A DNA stretch of 40,667 bases. Source: Ichthyobacteriaceae bacterium. GTDB taxonomy: Bacteria; Bacteroidota; Bacteroidia; Flavobacteriales; JADGDT01. Made by a program: the position numbers and the translations under genes. The notes beneath the pieces were generated by a model. That model ran no database searches. It had not been told where the DNA came from and saw nothing but the letters and a program-made list of their open reading frames with translations. The stretch is taken from positions 1 through 40,667 of the forward strand of contig JADGDT010000017.1 in assembly GCA_016744755.1 (NCBI GenBank), in the 5' to 3' direction. How positions within the stretch are numbered: the stretch's first letter is position 1; every line of letters begins with the position of its first letter. Positions 16,357 through 26,455 of this stretch are shown here, piece by piece.

Positions 16357-16908
16357 TTATTTCTTTTTGAATGGAAATCCGAATCCTGTTAATAATGCTT
16401 TCGCTTCTTTATCAGTATTCGCAGAAGTTACAAATGTAATATCCATTCCTGTAATTCTATTGATTTTATCAATATTTATCTCAGGGTAGATAATTTGTTC
16501 TGTGATTCCAAGGTTATAATTACCTCTACCGTCAAAAGCATCAGCCTTAACCCCTTTAAAATCACGAATACGTGGAAGAGCTGTCGCAGTTAAGCGATCT
16601 AAAAACTCATACATGTTATCATTACGTAGGGTAACTCTTGCCCCAATCGGCATACCTTTACGTAATTTGAAAGATGCAACATCTTTCTTTGATATAGTAG
16701 AAACTGCTTTCTGACCAGAAATTCTAGTCATTTCTTCTACTGCGTGATCTACAAGTTTCTTGTCTGCAACTGCTGCACCAACACCTTGAGAAAGTACTAT
16801 CTTCTCTAATCTTGGAACCTGCATAACAGACTTGTAACTGAATTCTTTCATCAGAGCGTCAACAATCTTATTCTTGTACTGCTCTTTTAATCTTGGTGAA
16901 TAAGTCAT
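16357..16908 (-). CDS. rplE: 50S ribosomal protein L5
   Basis: 5S rRNA-binding protein that contacts the P-site tRNA, 183 residues. Typical parts are [43 protein letters not shown] and [15 protein letters not shown]. Starts 1 base after rplX. Confidence 0.98.
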   Translation of the reverse strand: MTYSPRLKEQYKNKIVDALMKEFSYKSVMQVPRLEKIVLSQGVGAAVADKKLVDHAVEEMTRISGQKAVSTISKKDVASFKLRKGMPIGARVTLRNDNMYEFLDRLTATALPRIRDFKGVKADAFDGRGNYNLGITEQIIYPEINIDKINRITGMDITFVTSANTDKEAKALLTGFGFPFKKK

Positions 16909-16909
16909 A

Positions 16910-17227
16910 TTACTTAATTACTTCGCCTGATTTTTTTGAAAATCTTACTTTCTTACCATCCTCAATTCTCATTCCTACTCTTGTAGCTTCTCCTGAAGTA
17001 GGATCTAGCAATGCAAGATTTGAAATTTGAATTTTAGCTTCTTTTTTAACTATCCCACCTTGTGGATTCTGAGCACTAGGCTTTTCGTGTTTGGTGATCA
17101 TATTCACACCTTCCACTAAAGCTTTGTTAGTATCACGAAAAACCTCTAAGACTTTTCCTTCGATACCTTTTGATTCACCAGCGACAACTTTTACAGTGTC
17201 TCCTTTTCTAATCTTTAATTTTCCCAT
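16910..17227 (-). CDS. rplX: 50S ribosomal protein L24
   Basis: Assembly initiator near the exit tunnel, 105 residues. The KOW motif is at the start ([20 protein letters not shown]). The tail ends [11 protein letters not shown]. Between rplN (13 bases) and rplE (1 base). Confidence 0.97.
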   Translation of the reverse strand: MGKLKIRKGDTVKVVAGESKGIEGKVLEVFRDTNKALVEGVNMITKHEKPSAQNPQGGIVKKEAKIQISNLALLDPTSGEATRVGMRIEDGKKVRFSKKSGEVIK

Positions 17228-17240
17228 CTTTCAATAGTAA

Positions 17241-17609
17241 TTAAAGCACCTCAGGTGCTAGTGAAACAATTTTCATGAATTGCTTGTCACGTAGCTCACG
17301 AGCTACAGGACCGAATACACGAGTTCCTCTCATCTCCCCCTGTGCATTTAACAACACAACAGCGTTTTCATCAAAACGAATGTAAGATCCATCAGGACGT
17401 CTTACTTCTTTTTTTGTGCGAACTACGACTCCAGTTGATACAGCACCTTTCTTTATAGATGAAGTTGGGGTAGCAGCTTTTACTGTTACAACTACTTTAT
17501 CACCTACAGAAGCGTATCTTCTTTTCGTACCTCCTAATACTCGAATTACAAGGACTTCCTTTGCTCCGGTATTATCTGCGACTTTTAATCTAGACTCTTG
17601 TTGAACCAT
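17241..17609 (-). CDS. rplN: 50S ribosomal protein L14
   Basis: Large-subunit protein that forms an inter-subunit bridge, 122 residues. It starts [20 protein letters not shown] and ends [17 protein letters not shown], both highly conserved. 2 bases after rpsQ. Confidence 0.98.
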   Translation of the reverse strand: MVQQESRLKVADNTGAKEVLVIRVLGGTKRRYASVGDKVVVTVKAATPTSSIKKGAVSTGVVVRTKKEVRRPDGSYIRFDENAVVLLNAQGEMRGTRVFGPVARELRDKQFMKIVSLAPEVL

Positions 17610-17611
17610 AA

Positions 17612-17869
17612 TTATTTAGCTCTTTCTAAAATTTCAACTAATCTCCAACGTTTAGACTTGCTCAATGGACGTGTCTCCATTATACGAACAGTATCACCTT
17701 CGTTACAGTTGTTTTCCTCGTCGTGTGCAGTAAATTTTTTCGTTTTTAAAACGAATTTACCGTACATAGGGTGCTTTACCTTTTTCTCAACAGCGACAAC
17801 GATAGATTTTTCCATCTTGTTACTAGTAACAACACCTATTCTTTCTTTTCTTAAATTTCTCTTTTCCAT
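17612..17869 (-). CDS. rpsQ: 30S ribosomal protein S17
   Basis: Primary 16S rRNA-binding OB-fold protein, 85 residues. Conserved parts are [30 protein letters not shown] and the C-terminal [19 protein letters not shown]. 21 bases after rpmC. Confidence 0.97.
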   Translation of the reverse strand: MEKRNLRKERIGVVTSNKMEKSIVVAVEKKVKHPMYGKFVLKTKKFTAHDEENNCNEGDTVRIMETRPLSKSKRWRLVEILERAK

Positions 17870-17890
17870 CTTCAGCAGATTACATCCTGA

Positions 17891-18082
17891 TTATTGAAGT
17901 TCTCTTTTTGTAAGCTCAGTAGCCACACGCGCAACATCGCGACGTAGGTTACGTAATTGCATCGGATTTTCCAATGGAGACACTGTATGATTAATTTTCA
18001 TTTTAGTGTACTCAGCTTTTACCTCTCCAAATTTCTCTTGTAACTCAGCTGTAGATAGTTCTCTGATTTCTGATTGTTTCAT
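17891..18082 (-). CDS. rpmC: 50S ribosomal protein L29
   Basis: Two-helix protein at the tunnel exit, docking site for trigger factor and SRP together with L23. It has 63 residues, MKQSEIRELSTAELQEKFGE through to NLRRDVARVATELTKRELQ. 11 bases after rplP. Confidence 0.96.
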   Translation of the reverse strand: MKQSEIRELSTAELQEKFGEVKAEYTKMKINHTVSPLENPMQLRNLRRDVARVATELTKRELQ

Positions 18083-18093
18083 CTGTCTTTGAA

Positions 18094-18516
18094 TTAAGCT
18101 TCTACAAAATCTCTTGCTACAACAAACTTAGTAGTAACAGGTAATTTTTGTGCCGCAAGACGCAATGCCTCTTTAGCAACATTCATTGGTACTCCTCCTA
18201 CTTCGAAAATTATACGTCCTGGTTTAACAACAGCGACGAATAATTCAGGATTACCTTTTCCTTTACCCATACGTACCTCTAGAGGTTTCTTAGTAAGGGG
18301 CTTGTCAGGGAATACTTTAATCCATAATTGCCCTTCCCTTTTCATATGACGAGTGGCAGCGATACGAGCTGCTTCGATTTGTCTCGCAGTCATCCAGGCA
18401 GTCTGTAAGGATTTAATTCCAAACGTTCCGTTAGAAAGTACACTACCCCTCTGGGCTAGTCCTTTCATACGGCCTTTCTGCATCTTGCGAAACTTTGTTC
18501 TTTTTGGCTGTAACAT
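18094..18516 (-). CDS. rplP: 50S ribosomal protein L16
   Basis: Protein near the A and P sites of the large subunit, 140 residues. It starts [40 protein letters not shown] is diagnostic. 24 bases after rpsC. Confidence 0.98.
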   Translation of the reverse strand: MLQPKRTKFRKMQKGRMKGLAQRGSVLSNGTFGIKSLQTAWMTARQIEAARIAATRHMKREGQLWIKVFPDKPLTKKPLEVRMGKGKGNPELFVAVVKPGRIIFEVGGVPMNVAKEALRLAAQKLPVTTKFVVARDFVEA

Positions 18517-18540
18517 GTTTAAATACTTTTATCTAGGAAA

Positions 18541-19272
18541 TTACTTTCTTTTTGGACCTCTATTACGTCCAGAGAACTTACCACCTTTATTACCACCTTT
18601 AGAATTTTGCTTTTTGCTCATTCCTGCTAGTGGAGATAAATCGCGTTTACCGTATAATTCTCCTTTCATGATCCAAACTTTTACACCAAGACGACCATAA
18701 GTAGTGTGAGCTTCTTTCAATGAGTAATCTATATCTGCTCTAAAAGTAGATAATGGAATACGCCCATCTTTATAACCCTCGCTACGTGCCATTTCAGCTC
18801 CGTTCAAACGACCTGATACTTGAACTTTGATACCTTCAGCTCCCATTCTCATAGTAGCTGCTATTGCCATTTTAATTGCACGACGGTAAGAAACCCTACC
18901 TTCAATTTGACGAGCAATACTAGAAGCGACTAAATTTGCATCAAGCTCTGGACGTTTGATCTCGTAAATATTGATCTGAACTTCCTTGCCAGTTATTTTC
19001 TTTAACTCTTCTTTTAACTTATCTACTTCCTGACCTCCTTTACCTATAATGATACCTGGACGAGCAGTAGTGATAGTAAGTGTAACTAATTTAAGAGTAC
19101 GTTCTATAATAACACGAGATACACTTGCTTTAGCTAAACGTGCAAATACATATTTACGTATTTTGCTATCCTCAGCGATTTTATCTCCGTAGTTATTTCC
19201 ACCGTACCAATTAGAATCCCATCCTCTGATGATTCCTAAGCGATTACCGATTGGATTTGTTTTTTGTCCCAT
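18541..19272 (-). CDS. rpsC: 30S ribosomal protein S3
   Basis: mRNA-entry protein with helicase contribution, 243 residues. It begins [20 protein letters not shown]; the KH domain has the loop [16 protein letters not shown] around residue 67; the C-terminal S3 domain has [15 protein letters not shown] lysine/glycine-rich tail ([20 protein letters not shown]) extends the protein beyond the usual end. 8 bases after rplV. Confidence 0.98.
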   Translation of the reverse strand: MGQKTNPIGNRLGIIRGWDSNWYGGNNYGDKIAEDSKIRKYVFARLAKASVSRVIIERTLKLVTLTITTARPGIIIGKGGQEVDKLKEELKKITGKEVQINIYEIKRPELDANLVASSIARQIEGRVSYRRAIKMAIAATMRMGAEGIKVQVSGRLNGAEMARSEGYKDGRIPLSTFRADIDYSLKEAHTTYGRLGVKVWIMKGELYGKRDLSPLAGMSKKQNSKGGNKGGKFSGRNRGPKRK

Positions 19273-19280
19273 ACTATAAA

Positions 19281-19691
19281 TTAATTACTTTCAGTATTTT
19301 GGTTACTCCCGACTATCAAAGTTACGTGATTAGAACGTTTTCTGATACGGTGTGCACGCCCTTGTGGCGCTGGACGTAGTCTTTTCAACATACGTGCACT
19401 ATCAACAAAAATTTCTTTCACGAACAACTGACTATCTTCTATACTTGCGTCTTCGTTTTTAGCCTGCCAGTTTGCAATTGCAGACAAAAGAAGTTTCTCA
19501 AGTCTCCCTGAAGCCTCTTTTGTATTAAATTTAAGGATTTGAAGTGCCTTGTCTACTTCAACTCCACGAACTAAATCAGCTACCAATCTCATCTTACGAG
19601 GAGAAGTTGGTACATTATTTAATTTCGCAAATGCAACTGATTTTTTCTCAGCTTTTATCGCCTCAGCTCTTTGTTTTTTACGAACTCCCAT
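19281..19691 (-). CDS. rplV: 50S ribosomal protein L22
   Basis: Lines the peptide exit tunnel, 136 residues. The conserved core starts at [20 protein letters not shown] around residue 22; about 20 lysine-rich residues precede it. The tunnel hairpin is [19 protein letters not shown]. Twelve bases after rpsS. Confidence 0.97.
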   Translation of the reverse strand: MGVRKKQRAEAIKAEKKSVAFAKLNNVPTSPRKMRLVADLVRGVEVDKALQILKFNTKEASGRLEKLLLSAIANWQAKNEDASIEDSQLFVKEIFVDSARMLKRLRPAPQGRAHRIRKRSNHVTLIVGSNQNTESN

Positions 19692-19703
19692 GATAATCCT
19701 TTA

Positions 19704-19982
19704 TTATCGTTTAGCTTTATTCTTTGCTCCACCGTGACCTCTATAAGTACGTGTTGGTGCAAATTCGCCTAATTTATGACCTACCATGTTCTCTGTAACG
19801 TACACTGGAATAAATTGCTTTCCATTGTGTACAGCAATTGTTTGCCCTACAAAATCAGGAGTTATCATTGAAGCGCGAGACCAAGTCTTAATTACGCTTT
19901 TATTTCCTGATTCAACGTTAGCTTGTACTTTTTTGTCAAGCTTAAAGTGAACAAATGGTCCTTTTTTTAATGAACGAGCCAT
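19704..19982 (-). CDS. rpsS: 30S ribosomal protein S19
   Basis: Head protein that works with S13, 92 residues. It starts [39 protein letters not shown] is the family signature. 6 bases after rplB. Confidence 0.98.
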   Translation of the reverse strand: MARSLKKGPFVHFKLDKKVQANVESGNKSVIKTWSRASMITPDFVGQTIAVHNGKQFIPVYVTENMVGHKLGEFAPTRTYRGHGGAKNKAKR

Positions 19983-19988
19983 AATCTA

Positions 19989-20816
19989 TTATTTCTTTCT
20001 TCTTTCAATAATATACTTATTACTAGCCTTCTTCTTAGATCTAGTCTTAAATCCTTTAGCAGGTATACCGTTTCTAGAACGTGGATGACCACCTGAAGCA
20101 CGACCTTCACCACCACCCATTGGGTGATCGACAGGGTTCATTGCTACTGGTCTAGTTCTAGGACGACGTCCTAACCAACGGCTTCTACCAGCTTTTCCTG
20201 AAACAAGTAATTGGTTATCTGAGTTTGATACAACTCCGATAGCCGCCATACATTCGACAAGAATCATTCTAGTTTCGCCAGAAGGCATTTTAACGGTAGC
20301 GTACTTTCCTTCACGAGCAACTAGCTGAGCAAATGTACCTGCACTACGTGCAATTACAGCACCTTGTCCAGGACGCATTTCGATTCCAGAAATTATTGTA
20401 CCTAAAGGAATGTTAGCCAACTTCATTGCGTTACCTACATCTGGAGAAACTTTCTCTCCTGATAAGATTGTCTGTCCTACTTCTAGTCCAGCTGGTGCAA
20501 TGATGTATTTCTTCTCACCATCAGCATACCACACTAATGCGATAAATGCTGTACGGTTAGGATCGTATTCAATAGACTTTACAGTTGCTGGCACATCGAA
20601 CTTATTTCTTTTGAAATCAATTTCTCTGTACAGTTTCTTATGACCACCACCAATGTAGCGCATAGTCATACGTCCTGTATTGTTACGACCACCAGATCTC
20701 TTCTTACCTTTTACTAATGCTTTTTCGGGAGCATTACCCTTCGTTAACATTTCAAAGTCACTTACTACTTTGAAACGTTGTCCTGGTGTGATTGGTTTTA
20801 ATTTTCTAACTGACAT
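19989..20816 (-). CDS. rplB: 50S ribosomal protein L2
   Basis: Largest core protein of the 50S subunit, needed for subunit association and peptidyl transfer. It has 275 residues. The highly conserved [19 protein letters not shown] around 225-245 contains the functionally important histidine. The tail is [19 protein letters not shown]. 5 bases after rplW. Confidence 0.98.
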   Translation of the reverse strand: MSVRKLKPITPGQRFKVVSDFEMLTKGNAPEKALVKGKKRSGGRNNTGRMTMRYIGGGHKKLYREIDFKRNKFDVPATVKSIEYDPNRTAFIALVWYADGEKKYIIAPAGLEVGQTILSGEKVSPDVGNAMKLANIPLGTIISGIEMRPGQGAVIARSAGTFAQLVAREGKYATVKMPSGETRMILVECMAAIGVVSNSDNQLLVSGKAGRSRWLGRRPRTRPVAMNPVDHPMGGGEGRASGGHPRSRNGIPAKGFKTRSKKKASNKYIIERRKK

Positions 20817-20821
20817 CCTTC

Positions 20822-21112
20822 TTAGATATTGTTATAGAAATCAATACTCTCGCCTTCTGCAACAACGACAATTGCTTTCTTAAAAGCATTTGTTTTTCCG
20901 CTGATTACACCGGCTTTAGTGTAACGACTCTTCTTTTTTCCGGCATAGTTCATAGTGTTAACTTTTTCAACACTAACACCATACATTTCTTTAACTGCCT
21001 TAGCTATCTCTATCTTGTTAGCTTTAGGGTTAACGATGAAACCGTAACGATTGAATTTTTCGCTATCGGCAGTCATCTTTTCTGTAATGATTGGTCTAAT
21101 GATAATCCCCAT
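20822..21112 (-). CDS. rplW: 50S ribosomal protein L23
   Basis: Exit-tunnel protein and chaperone docking site, 96 residues. It begins [40 protein letters not shown] is typical. Starts 2 bases after rplD. Confidence 0.96.
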   Translation of the reverse strand: MGIIIRPIITEKMTADSEKFNRYGFIVNPKANKIEIAKAVKEMYGVSVEKVNTMNYAGKKKSRYTKAGVISGKTNAFKKAIVVVAEGESIDFYNNI

Positions 21113-21114
21113 AC

Positions 21115-21744
21115 CTATTTACTTAAAATATTCTCAATTTCCTTCACTGAACCTTCGCTTAGAAGTACACCTTTATTATTCATAATTGAATAAGTGCTTA
21201 ATTCATTGAAAGTCACAACGTTTGTTCCTTTCAAATTTCGAGCTGACAAATATACGTTTTTATTTGTATCACTTAGCACGATTAGAGACTTTTTGTCTTC
21301 AAGCCCGAAAGCCTTTAAAACATTAACAAAGTCTTTAGTTTTAGGTGCTTCGAAGTTGAAATCTTCTACAACAAAAAGTTGTTTATCCGCTACTTTAACA
21401 CTTAAAGCTGAACGACGAGCTAATCTTTTTAACCCTTTGTTCAATTTAAAAGAATAGCTTCTTGGACGAGGACCGAATACACGACCTCCACCTCTAAACA
21501 ATGGAGATTTGATACTACCCGCACGAGCTGTACCTGTTCCTTTTTGTTTCTTGATCTTACGAGTACTTCCTGTAATTTCTGCTCTCTCTTTTGCTTTATG
21601 AGTACCTTGACGTTTATTAGCAAGAAATTGCTTAACGTCTAAGTAAATAGCATGAGTGTGAGGCTCTACAGCGAAGATAGAATCCGATAGCTCTACTTTT
21701 CTACCAGTTTCTTTTCCGTTTATGTCTAATACTGCTACTTCCAT
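21115..21744 (-). CDS. rplD: 50S ribosomal protein L4
   Basis: Tunnel-constriction protein and, in enterobacteria, the repressor of the S10 operon. It has 209 residues. The extended loop carries [20 protein letters not shown] and [19 protein letters not shown]. Its ATG shares one base with the rplC stop (TAATG), showing translational coupling. Confidence 0.98.
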   Translation of the reverse strand: MEVAVLDINGKETGRKVELSDSIFAVEPHTHAIYLDVKQFLANKRQGTHKAKERAEITGSTRKIKKQKGTGTARAGSIKSPLFRGGGRVFGPRPRSYSFKLNKGLKRLARRSALSVKVADKQLFVVEDFNFEAPKTKDFVNVLKAFGLEDKKSLIVLSDTNKNVYLSARNLKGTNVVTFNELSTYSIMNNKGVLLSEGSVKEIENILSK

Positions 21745-22361
21745 TACTTTCTTATGATTAAGTAAGCGTTCTTAGGTCCTGGTACAGATCCTTTAACAAC
21801 TAATAGATTTTTTTCAGCATCAACTTTAAGAACTTGTAAGTTCTCTACAGTTACTTGCTCACTTCCCATGTGACCAGCCATGCGCATTCCCTTGAATACA
21901 CGAGCAGGGTAAGATGCAGCACCAATTGATCCTGGCGCTCTTAAACGGTTATGTTGACCGTGTGTTGCATCACCTACACCTCTAAATCCATGACGTTTTA
22001 CAACACCTTGAAAACCTTTACCTTTAGAAGTACCTGTTACAGCAACATACTCTCCTTCAACAAAGTGCTCTACAGTGATTGCCTCACCAAGTTTAACTTC
22101 GCCTTCGAAACCTGCAAATTCTACAAGTTTTCTTTTTGGAGCAACACCTGCTTTTTTGAAGTGCCCTAGCAATGCCTTGCTAGTGTTCTTTTCTTTTGCG
22201 TCATCGAAACCAAGCTGTACAGATGTATATCCGTCAACTTCTTCGGTTCTGACTTGGGTAACAACACAAGGACCGCATTCGATCACTGTACAAGGAAGCG
22301 ATTTTCCCGCTTCATTGTAGATGCTAGTCATCCCAACTTTTTTTCCAATTAATCCAGACAT
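21744..22361 (-). CDS. rplC: 50S ribosomal protein L3
   Basis: Early-assembly protein reaching towards the peptidyl-transferase centre, 205 residues. It starts [20 protein letters not shown]; the internal loop is [20 protein letters not shown]-like (here [20 protein letters not shown]) and [14 protein letters not shown] follows. A 156-base structured leader separates it from rpsJ, unlike the tight spacing elsewhere in the block. Confidence 0.98.
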   Translation of the reverse strand: MSGLIGKKVGMTSIYNEAGKSLPCTVIECGPCVVTQVRTEEVDGYTSVQLGFDDAKEKNTSKALLGHFKKAGVAPKRKLVEFAGFEGEVKLGEAITVEHFVEGEYVAVTGTSKGKGFQGVVKRHGFRGVGDATHGQHNRLRAPGSIGAASYPARVFKGMRMAGHMGSEQVTVENLQVLKVDAEKNLLVVKGSVPGPKNAYLIIRK

Positions 22362-22394
22362 TTTGGAATTTTGAATTTATTATTAATAAATATG

Positions 22395-22457
22395 GTTGCC
22401 ACATTTTTCAGTAGCTGTGCAAAAGTGGTAATAAAATTACAACCATTGCACGGCAAC
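22395..22457 (-). promoter_or_regulatory. Structured leader RNA before rplC (candidate ribosomal-protein autoregulation site)
   Basis: In the minus-strand transcript GTTGCC (22457-22452), TTGCAC-complement GTGCAA (22451-22446) and TGGT (22445-22442) run without a break on one arm. They pair with ACCA (22429-22426), TTGCAC (22422-22417) and GGCAAC (22400-22395) on the other. Arms are 6+6+4 bp, with a 3-base bulge and a 16-base bulge (22401-22416) on the 3' side and a 12-base loop. It lies in the only large gap (22362-22517) inside the rpsJ-rplQ block. No known leader family was recognised. An autoregulatory site for a protein such as L4 is an inference. Confidence 0.65.
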
Positions 22458-22517
22458 TTATAAATCAAACAATTAAATGCTAAGTGTTTAATTTCAGATA
22501 TGGTATTGCCACTAAGA

Positions 22518-22823
22518 TTATACTTTAATCTCTACTTCAACACCTGAAGGTAATTCCAATTTCATCAAAGCATCAATTGTCTTTGAAGAAGAGCTATAAA
22601 TATCAAGAAGACGTTTAAAAGCACTTAATTGAAATTGCTCTCTAGATTTTTTATTCACGTGAGGTGAACGAAGAACCGTGAAGATTTTTTTGTTTGTAGG
22701 AAGTGGAATTGGTCCAACAACTACAGCTCCTGTTGCTTTTACAGCTTTTACAATCTTCTCAGTTGACTTATCAACTAACATGTGATCGTAAGACTTTAAT
22801 TTTATTCTAATTTTTTGACTCAT
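22518..22823 (-). CDS. rpsJ: 30S ribosomal protein S10 (NusE)
   Basis: Small-subunit head protein that also joins NusB in transcription antitermination. It has 101 residues, [20 protein letters not shown], with the signature [20 protein letters not shown]. It follows fusA by 20 bases and is separated from rplC by a 156-base leader, so here S10 is read with the str genes. Confidence 0.98.
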   Translation of the reverse strand: MSQKIRIKLKSYDHMLVDKSTEKIVKAVKATGAVVVGPIPLPTNKKIFTVLRSPHVNKKSREQFQLSAFKRLLDIYSSSSKTIDALMKLELPSGVEVEIKV

Positions 22824-22843
22824 TTTCCTAAATCTTAAAATGA

Positions 22844-24967
22844 TTATCCTTTAATTTCAGCAATTACTGCTTCCTGTACATTTGATGGAGTCTCTGAATA
22901 ATGAGAGAATTCCATTGAAGATGTAGCACGACCAGATGATAGTGTTCTCAAAGATGTAACGTAACCGAACATCTCAGATAAAGGAACATCTGCTTTGATA
23001 ATTTGAGCTCCGTTTTTAGCATCCATACCGTTAACTTGTCCACGACGACGGTTAAGGTCACCTACAACATCACCCATATTTTCTTCTGGAGTAACAACCT
23101 CTAATTTCATTAGTGGCTCAAGAATTTTAGGCCCAGCAGCTTTAGCAGCAGCTTTGAAACCTAATTTTGCAGCTAACTCAAATGATAGAGCATCTGAATC
23201 CACAGGGTGGAAAGATCCATCAAGTAAAGTTACTTTCATTCCAACAACTTCAAATCCAGCAAGAGTACCATTCTGCATAGCTGCTTTGAATCCTTTTTCA
23301 ATAGATGGAACAAATTCCTTAGGAACGTTACCTCCTTTAATTTTAGATACAAATTGGAATTCTTCTTTACCTTCATCAGCAGGTCCGATAGTAAATACGA
23401 TATCAGCAAATTTACCACGTCCACCAGATTGCTTTTTGTAAACCTCTCTGTGCTCAACAGTTTTTGTGATTGATTCACGGTATTCAACTTGTGGTTGACC
23501 TTGATTAAGCTCTACGTTAAACTCACGTCTCATACGGTCAATAAGAATCTCAAGGTGCAACTCACCCATTCCAGAAATAATTGTCTGACTAGTTTGTTCG
23601 TTTGTTTTAACAGTAAAAGTAGGATCTTCTTCAGATAACTTTCCTAGTGCAACTCCCATTTTATCAACATCCGATTGAGTTTTAGGCTCAACTGAGATAC
23701 CAATAACAGGATCAGGGAAAGACATTGATTCAAGAACGATAGGATTTTTCAAATCTGTTAAAGAATCTCCTGTACGGATATCCTTAAATCCAACTCCAGC
23801 TCCAATATCACCAGCTTCTATTTCAGGAATAGAATTCTGCTTGTTAGAGTGCATTTGGAAAATACGAGAAATACGTTCTTTTTTACCAGTACGTTGATTC
23901 TTAACATAAGAACCTGCAGGTAAAGTACCCGAATAAACACGGAAGAAACATAAACGACCTACGAATGGATCAGTTGCAATTTTAAATGCAAGTGCTGAGA
24001 ACGGAGCCTCAGGATCTGGTAAACGCATTTCAGTTTCTTCTGTATCAGGGTTTGTCCCTTCTATTCCTTCTGAGTCATCAGGAGAAGGAAGGTAAGCCAT
24101 TACAGCATCAAGCACAGTCTGAACTCCTTTATTTTTAAAGGCAGAACCAGCCATCATTGGCGTAATAGTCATATTTAATGTAGCTACACGAATAGCATCC
24201 ATTAATTCTTCGCGAGTAATTGAATCTGGATCTTCGAAGAACTTCTCCATTAACTCATCGTTTGTTTCAGCAACCGATTCGATAAGGTGATTTCTCCAAG
24301 TCTCTACATCTTCTTTAAGATCTTCTGGAATGTCAACTTCTTGATATGTTTTACCCATATCGTCTTCGTTCCAAATGATAGCTTTCATGTCGATAAGATC
24401 AACAACTCCTTTAAAGTCTTCTTCTGCTCCAATAGGAACTTGTAAAGGTACAGGATTAGCTCCTAAACGCTCTTTTACTTGTGCAACAACATTAAAGAAG
24501 TCAGCACCAGAACGGTCCATTTTATTTACAAATCCAATACGAGGAACATTGTACTTATCAGCTTGACGCCAAACAGTTTCTGATTGAGGCTCAACACCAC
24601 CTACAGCACAAAATAATGCAACAGCACCATCAAGTACACGTAGAGAACGTTCAACTTCAACAGTAAAATCAACGTGTCCTGGAGTATCAATAATGTTTAT
24701 CTTATACTCTTTAGTATCGCCTTTAATAGCTTCACCTTGAACAGTTGGGTAATTCCAGAATACAGTAGTAGCAGCGGAGGTAATTGTAATACCTCTTTCT
24801 TGCTCTTGCTCCATCCAGTCCATTGTAGCAGCACCATCGTGCACTTCACCAATCTTATGACTTAAACCTGTATAATAAAGTACACGCTCAGTCGTAGTCG
24901 TTTTCCCAGCATCAATATGTGCCATGATACCAAGGTTACGAGTATATTTTAAATCTCTTTTAGCCAT
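22844..24967 (-). CDS. fusA: Elongation factor G
   Basis: Translocation GTPase, 707 residues from the ATG at 24967 ([19 protein letters not shown]). The frame is open upstream to 25075, but that part overlaps rpsG and is not EF-G. GTPase motifs: AHIDAGKT (16-23), RGITI (58-62), DTPGH (94-98), NKMD (148-151). Domains II-V follow, ending in the domain V segment around [12 protein letters not shown]. 10 bases after rpsG. tuf is not adjacent, as is common in Bacteroidota. Confidence 0.98.
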   Translation of the reverse strand: MAKRDLKYTRNLGIMAHIDAGKTTTTERVLYYTGLSHKIGEVHDGAATMDWMEQEQERGITITSAATTVFWNYPTVQGEAIKGDTKEYKINIIDTPGHVDFTVEVERSLRVLDGAVALFCAVGGVEPQSETVWRQADKYNVPRIGFVNKMDRSGADFFNVVAQVKERLGANPVPLQVPIGAEEDFKGVVDLIDMKAIIWNEDDMGKTYQEVDIPEDLKEDVETWRNHLIESVAETNDELMEKFFEDPDSITREELMDAIRVATLNMTITPMMAGSAFKNKGVQTVLDAVMAYLPSPDDSEGIEGTNPDTEETEMRLPDPEAPFSALAFKIATDPFVGRLCFFRVYSGTLPAGSYVKNQRTGKKERISRIFQMHSNKQNSIPEIEAGDIGAGVGFKDIRTGDSLTDLKNPIVLESMSFPDPVIGISVEPKTQSDVDKMGVALGKLSEEDPTFTVKTNEQTSQTIISGMGELHLEILIDRMRREFNVELNQGQPQVEYRESITKTVEHREVYKKQSGGRGKFADIVFTIGPADEGKEEFQFVSKIKGGNVPKEFVPSIEKGFKAAMQNGTLAGFEVVGMKVTLLDGSFHPVDSDALSFELAAKLGFKAAAKAAGPKILEPLMKLEVVTPEENMGDVVGDLNRRRGQVNGMDAKNGAQIIKADVPLSEMFGYVTSLRTLSSGRATSSMEFSHYSETPSNVQEAVIAEIKG

Positions 24968-24977
24968 TGTAATAGAA

Positions 24978-25454
24978 TTAAAATCTGAAGTGAGAGAATG
25001 CTTTGTTAGCTTCTGCCATTTTGTGTGTATCAGTCTTTTTCTTAACTGCAGCACCTTCTTCTTTGGCAGCAGCAAGAATCTCAGCAGCTAATTTCTGAGC
25101 AAATGATTTGTCATTTCTCTTACGAGTATATGAAATCATCCATTTCATAGCTAATGATACTTTACGATCTGGACGAATCTGCATTGGAATTTGGAATGTA
25201 GCACCACCAACACGACGGCTACGAACCTCTACGTGTGGCATTACATTTGACAAAGCGTCTTTCCAAACTTCTACTGAACTTTTGTCTTCGTCTTGTTTTT
25301 TAGCTTCAACTATTTCTAATGCATCATAGAATAATTTGAAGGCTACACTTTTTTTACCGTCTAACATCAACATGTTAACGAAACGAGTAACTAACGCATC
25401 GTTGAACTTTGGATCTGGTAAAATCAGTCTCTTTTTAGCTCTATTCTTTCTCAT
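24978..25454 (-). CDS. rpsG: 30S ribosomal protein S7
   Basis: Nucleates assembly of the 30S head and contacts E-site tRNA, 158 residues. Typical parts are [55 protein letters not shown] and [20 protein letters not shown]. 43 bases after rpsL. Confidence 0.98.
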   Translation of the reverse strand: MRKNRAKKRLILPDPKFNDALVTRFVNMLMLDGKKSVAFKLFYDALEIVEAKKQDEDKSSVEVWKDALSNVMPHVEVRSRRVGGATFQIPMQIRPDRKVSLAMKWMISYTRKRNDKSFAQKLAAEILAAAKEEGAAVKKKTDTHKMAEANKAFSHFRF

Positions 25455-25497
25455 TTTAACAAATAAGTTTAAAAATTTACCTTAATTAAGGCGTAAT

Positions 25498-25872
25498 TTA
25501 CTTCTTAGGACGTTTAGTTCCATACTTAGAACGACGTTGAGTTCTACCTTCAACACCCGCAGTATCTAATGCTCCACGAACGATGTGATATCTTACACCT
25601 GGTAAATCTTTAACTCTCCCGCCTCTAACTAATACTATCGAGTGCTCTTGAAGATTATGTCCTTCACCTGGGATGTACGCGTTCACTTCTTTACCATTAG
25701 TTAACCTTACCCTTGCAACTTTACGCATTGCTGAATTTGGTTTTTTAGGCGTAGTAGTGTACACACGTGTACAAACCCCTCTACGTTGAGGACAAGAATC
25801 AAGCGCAGCCGATTTAGACTTCTTAGTCAACGACACTCTTCCTTTTCTTACTAATTGCTGTATAGTAGGCAT
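25498..25872 (-). CDS. rpsL: 30S ribosomal protein S12
   Basis: Decoding-centre protein, 124 residues. The lysines whose change gives streptomycin resistance in other bacteria are wild type: K43 in [11 protein letters not shown] and K88 in GGRVKDLPG. First gene of the long translation block, preceded by a strong promoter and a TSS-proximal hairpin. Confidence 0.98.
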   Translation of the reverse strand: MPTIQQLVRKGRVSLTKKSKSAALDSCPQRRGVCTRVYTTTPKKPNSAMRKVARVRLTNGKEVNAYIPGEGHNLQEHSIVLVRGGRVKDLPGVRYHIVRGALDTAGVEGRTQRRSKYGTKRPKK

Positions 25873-25922
25873 ATTAGTTTAAATTGATTAATAATTATTT
25901 AATATTTAAATCCCTAAAAAAT

Positions 25923-25944
25923 AACCGCTTACGAATAAACGGTT
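25923..25944 (-). promoter_or_regulatory. Hairpin with T-run at the 5' end of the rpsL transcript
   Basis: On the minus strand AACCG (25944-25940) pairs with CGGTT (25927-25923), with two more A-T pairs inside a mismatch, and is followed by ATTTTTT. The predicted start of transcription is only a few bases upstream. It looks like a small terminator or attenuator, or a stabilising 5' hairpin. Confidence 0.5.
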
Positions 25945-25957
25945 CTTTTTCGGTCTG

Positions 25958-25988
25958 CAAATGTAGTGATATTTTTCTAGGAGACAAA
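25958..25988 (-). promoter_or_regulatory. Bacteroidota-type promoter of the str-S10 block
   Basis: On the minus strand the -33 box TTTG (25988-25985) is followed by exactly 19 bases and then the -7 box TACATTTG (25965-25958), matching TTTG-N19-TAnnTTTG for the Bacteroidota primary sigma factor. Transcription should start near 25950, giving a leader of about 80 bases before rpsL. Confidence 0.8.
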
Positions 25989-26214
25989 CTCGTAACTGAT
26001 TTATTTTCAATGAGATTTACTCCCGAAAAACAATCTAGTATTTTGGCATAAAAAACTTGATTTATAAGGCTAGACGACAATATTAAATAGTTTATCGTTA
26101 ATAAATTTTTTAAAAATCTTTTTAACATATATTTGTTTCAACAATTTATAAACCCTTACAGAGCAAATTTTATAGATAAATTGTTTGAAAAAATACATTT
26201 AAAGCACTATTTAT
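25989..26214. other. AT-rich divergent intergenic region
   Basis: With the rpsL leader this makes a 342-base gap between rpsL (minus) and the small plus-strand ORF. Apart from the rpsL promoter, the only notable string is TATATTTG (26128-26135, plus), a -7-like box without a matching -33 box. A minus-strand frame at 25895-26128 runs through the promoter and is not believed to be a gene. Confidence 0.5.
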
Positions 26215-26373
26215 ATGGAACCAAAATATATTTTAACAACATTACTGATAGCTTTTAAAATTTACATTATTTTCAATTTTATTCTGAAATATAGAAGAAT
26301 GGTGAAAAGAATTGCATTTTTAGAAAATGAAAATAAATCTTTACAACTACAAATAGTAACCACAAACAATTAA
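26215..26373 (+). CDS. Small hypothetical membrane/coiled-coil protein
   Basis: A 52-codon frame, MEPKYILTTLLIAFKIYIIF and onward. One probable membrane segment lies at residues 5-25, followed by a basic stretch (KYRRMVKR) and a short helix with leucine/isoleucine spacing suited to a coiled coil (RIAFLENENKSLQLQIV). The positive charges after the segment suggest the C-terminus is in the cytoplasm. It is 82 bases before the GWxTD lipoprotein gene on the same strand. No homologue is recognised. The layered composition argues for a real gene, but its short length in AT-rich DNA leaves doubt. Confidence 0.5.
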   Translation: MEPKYILTTLLIAFKIYIIFNFILKYRRMVKRIAFLENENKSLQLQIVTTNN

Positions 26374-26402
26374 TTATAATTGCGAAAGTAGTATCATTTA
26401 CA

Positions 26403-26433
26403 CTTGTGCATTTATGAAAATAAAGTAATTTAG
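26403..26433 (+). promoter_or_regulatory. Possible promoter of the GWxTD gene
   Basis: CTTG (26403-26406), 19 bases, then TAATTTAG (26426-26433), one base off TAnnTTTG. A start near 26440 would leave a leader of about 16 bases. Confidence 0.4.
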
Positions 26434-26455
26434 TATTTGTTAAACATCTTTTTAA

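Noticed and set aside
24968-25075. Longer N-terminus for EF-G
   Set aside because: It overlaps the rpsG end; [13 protein letters not shown] at 24967 is the true family start.
25498-25872. Streptomycin-resistance changes in S12
   Set aside because: K43 and K88 are unchanged from the sensitive form.
25895-26128. 77-codon minus-strand frame upstream of rpsL
   Set aside because: It runs through the consensus promoter and the leader hairpin of rpsL, has no recognisable features and is AT-driven.
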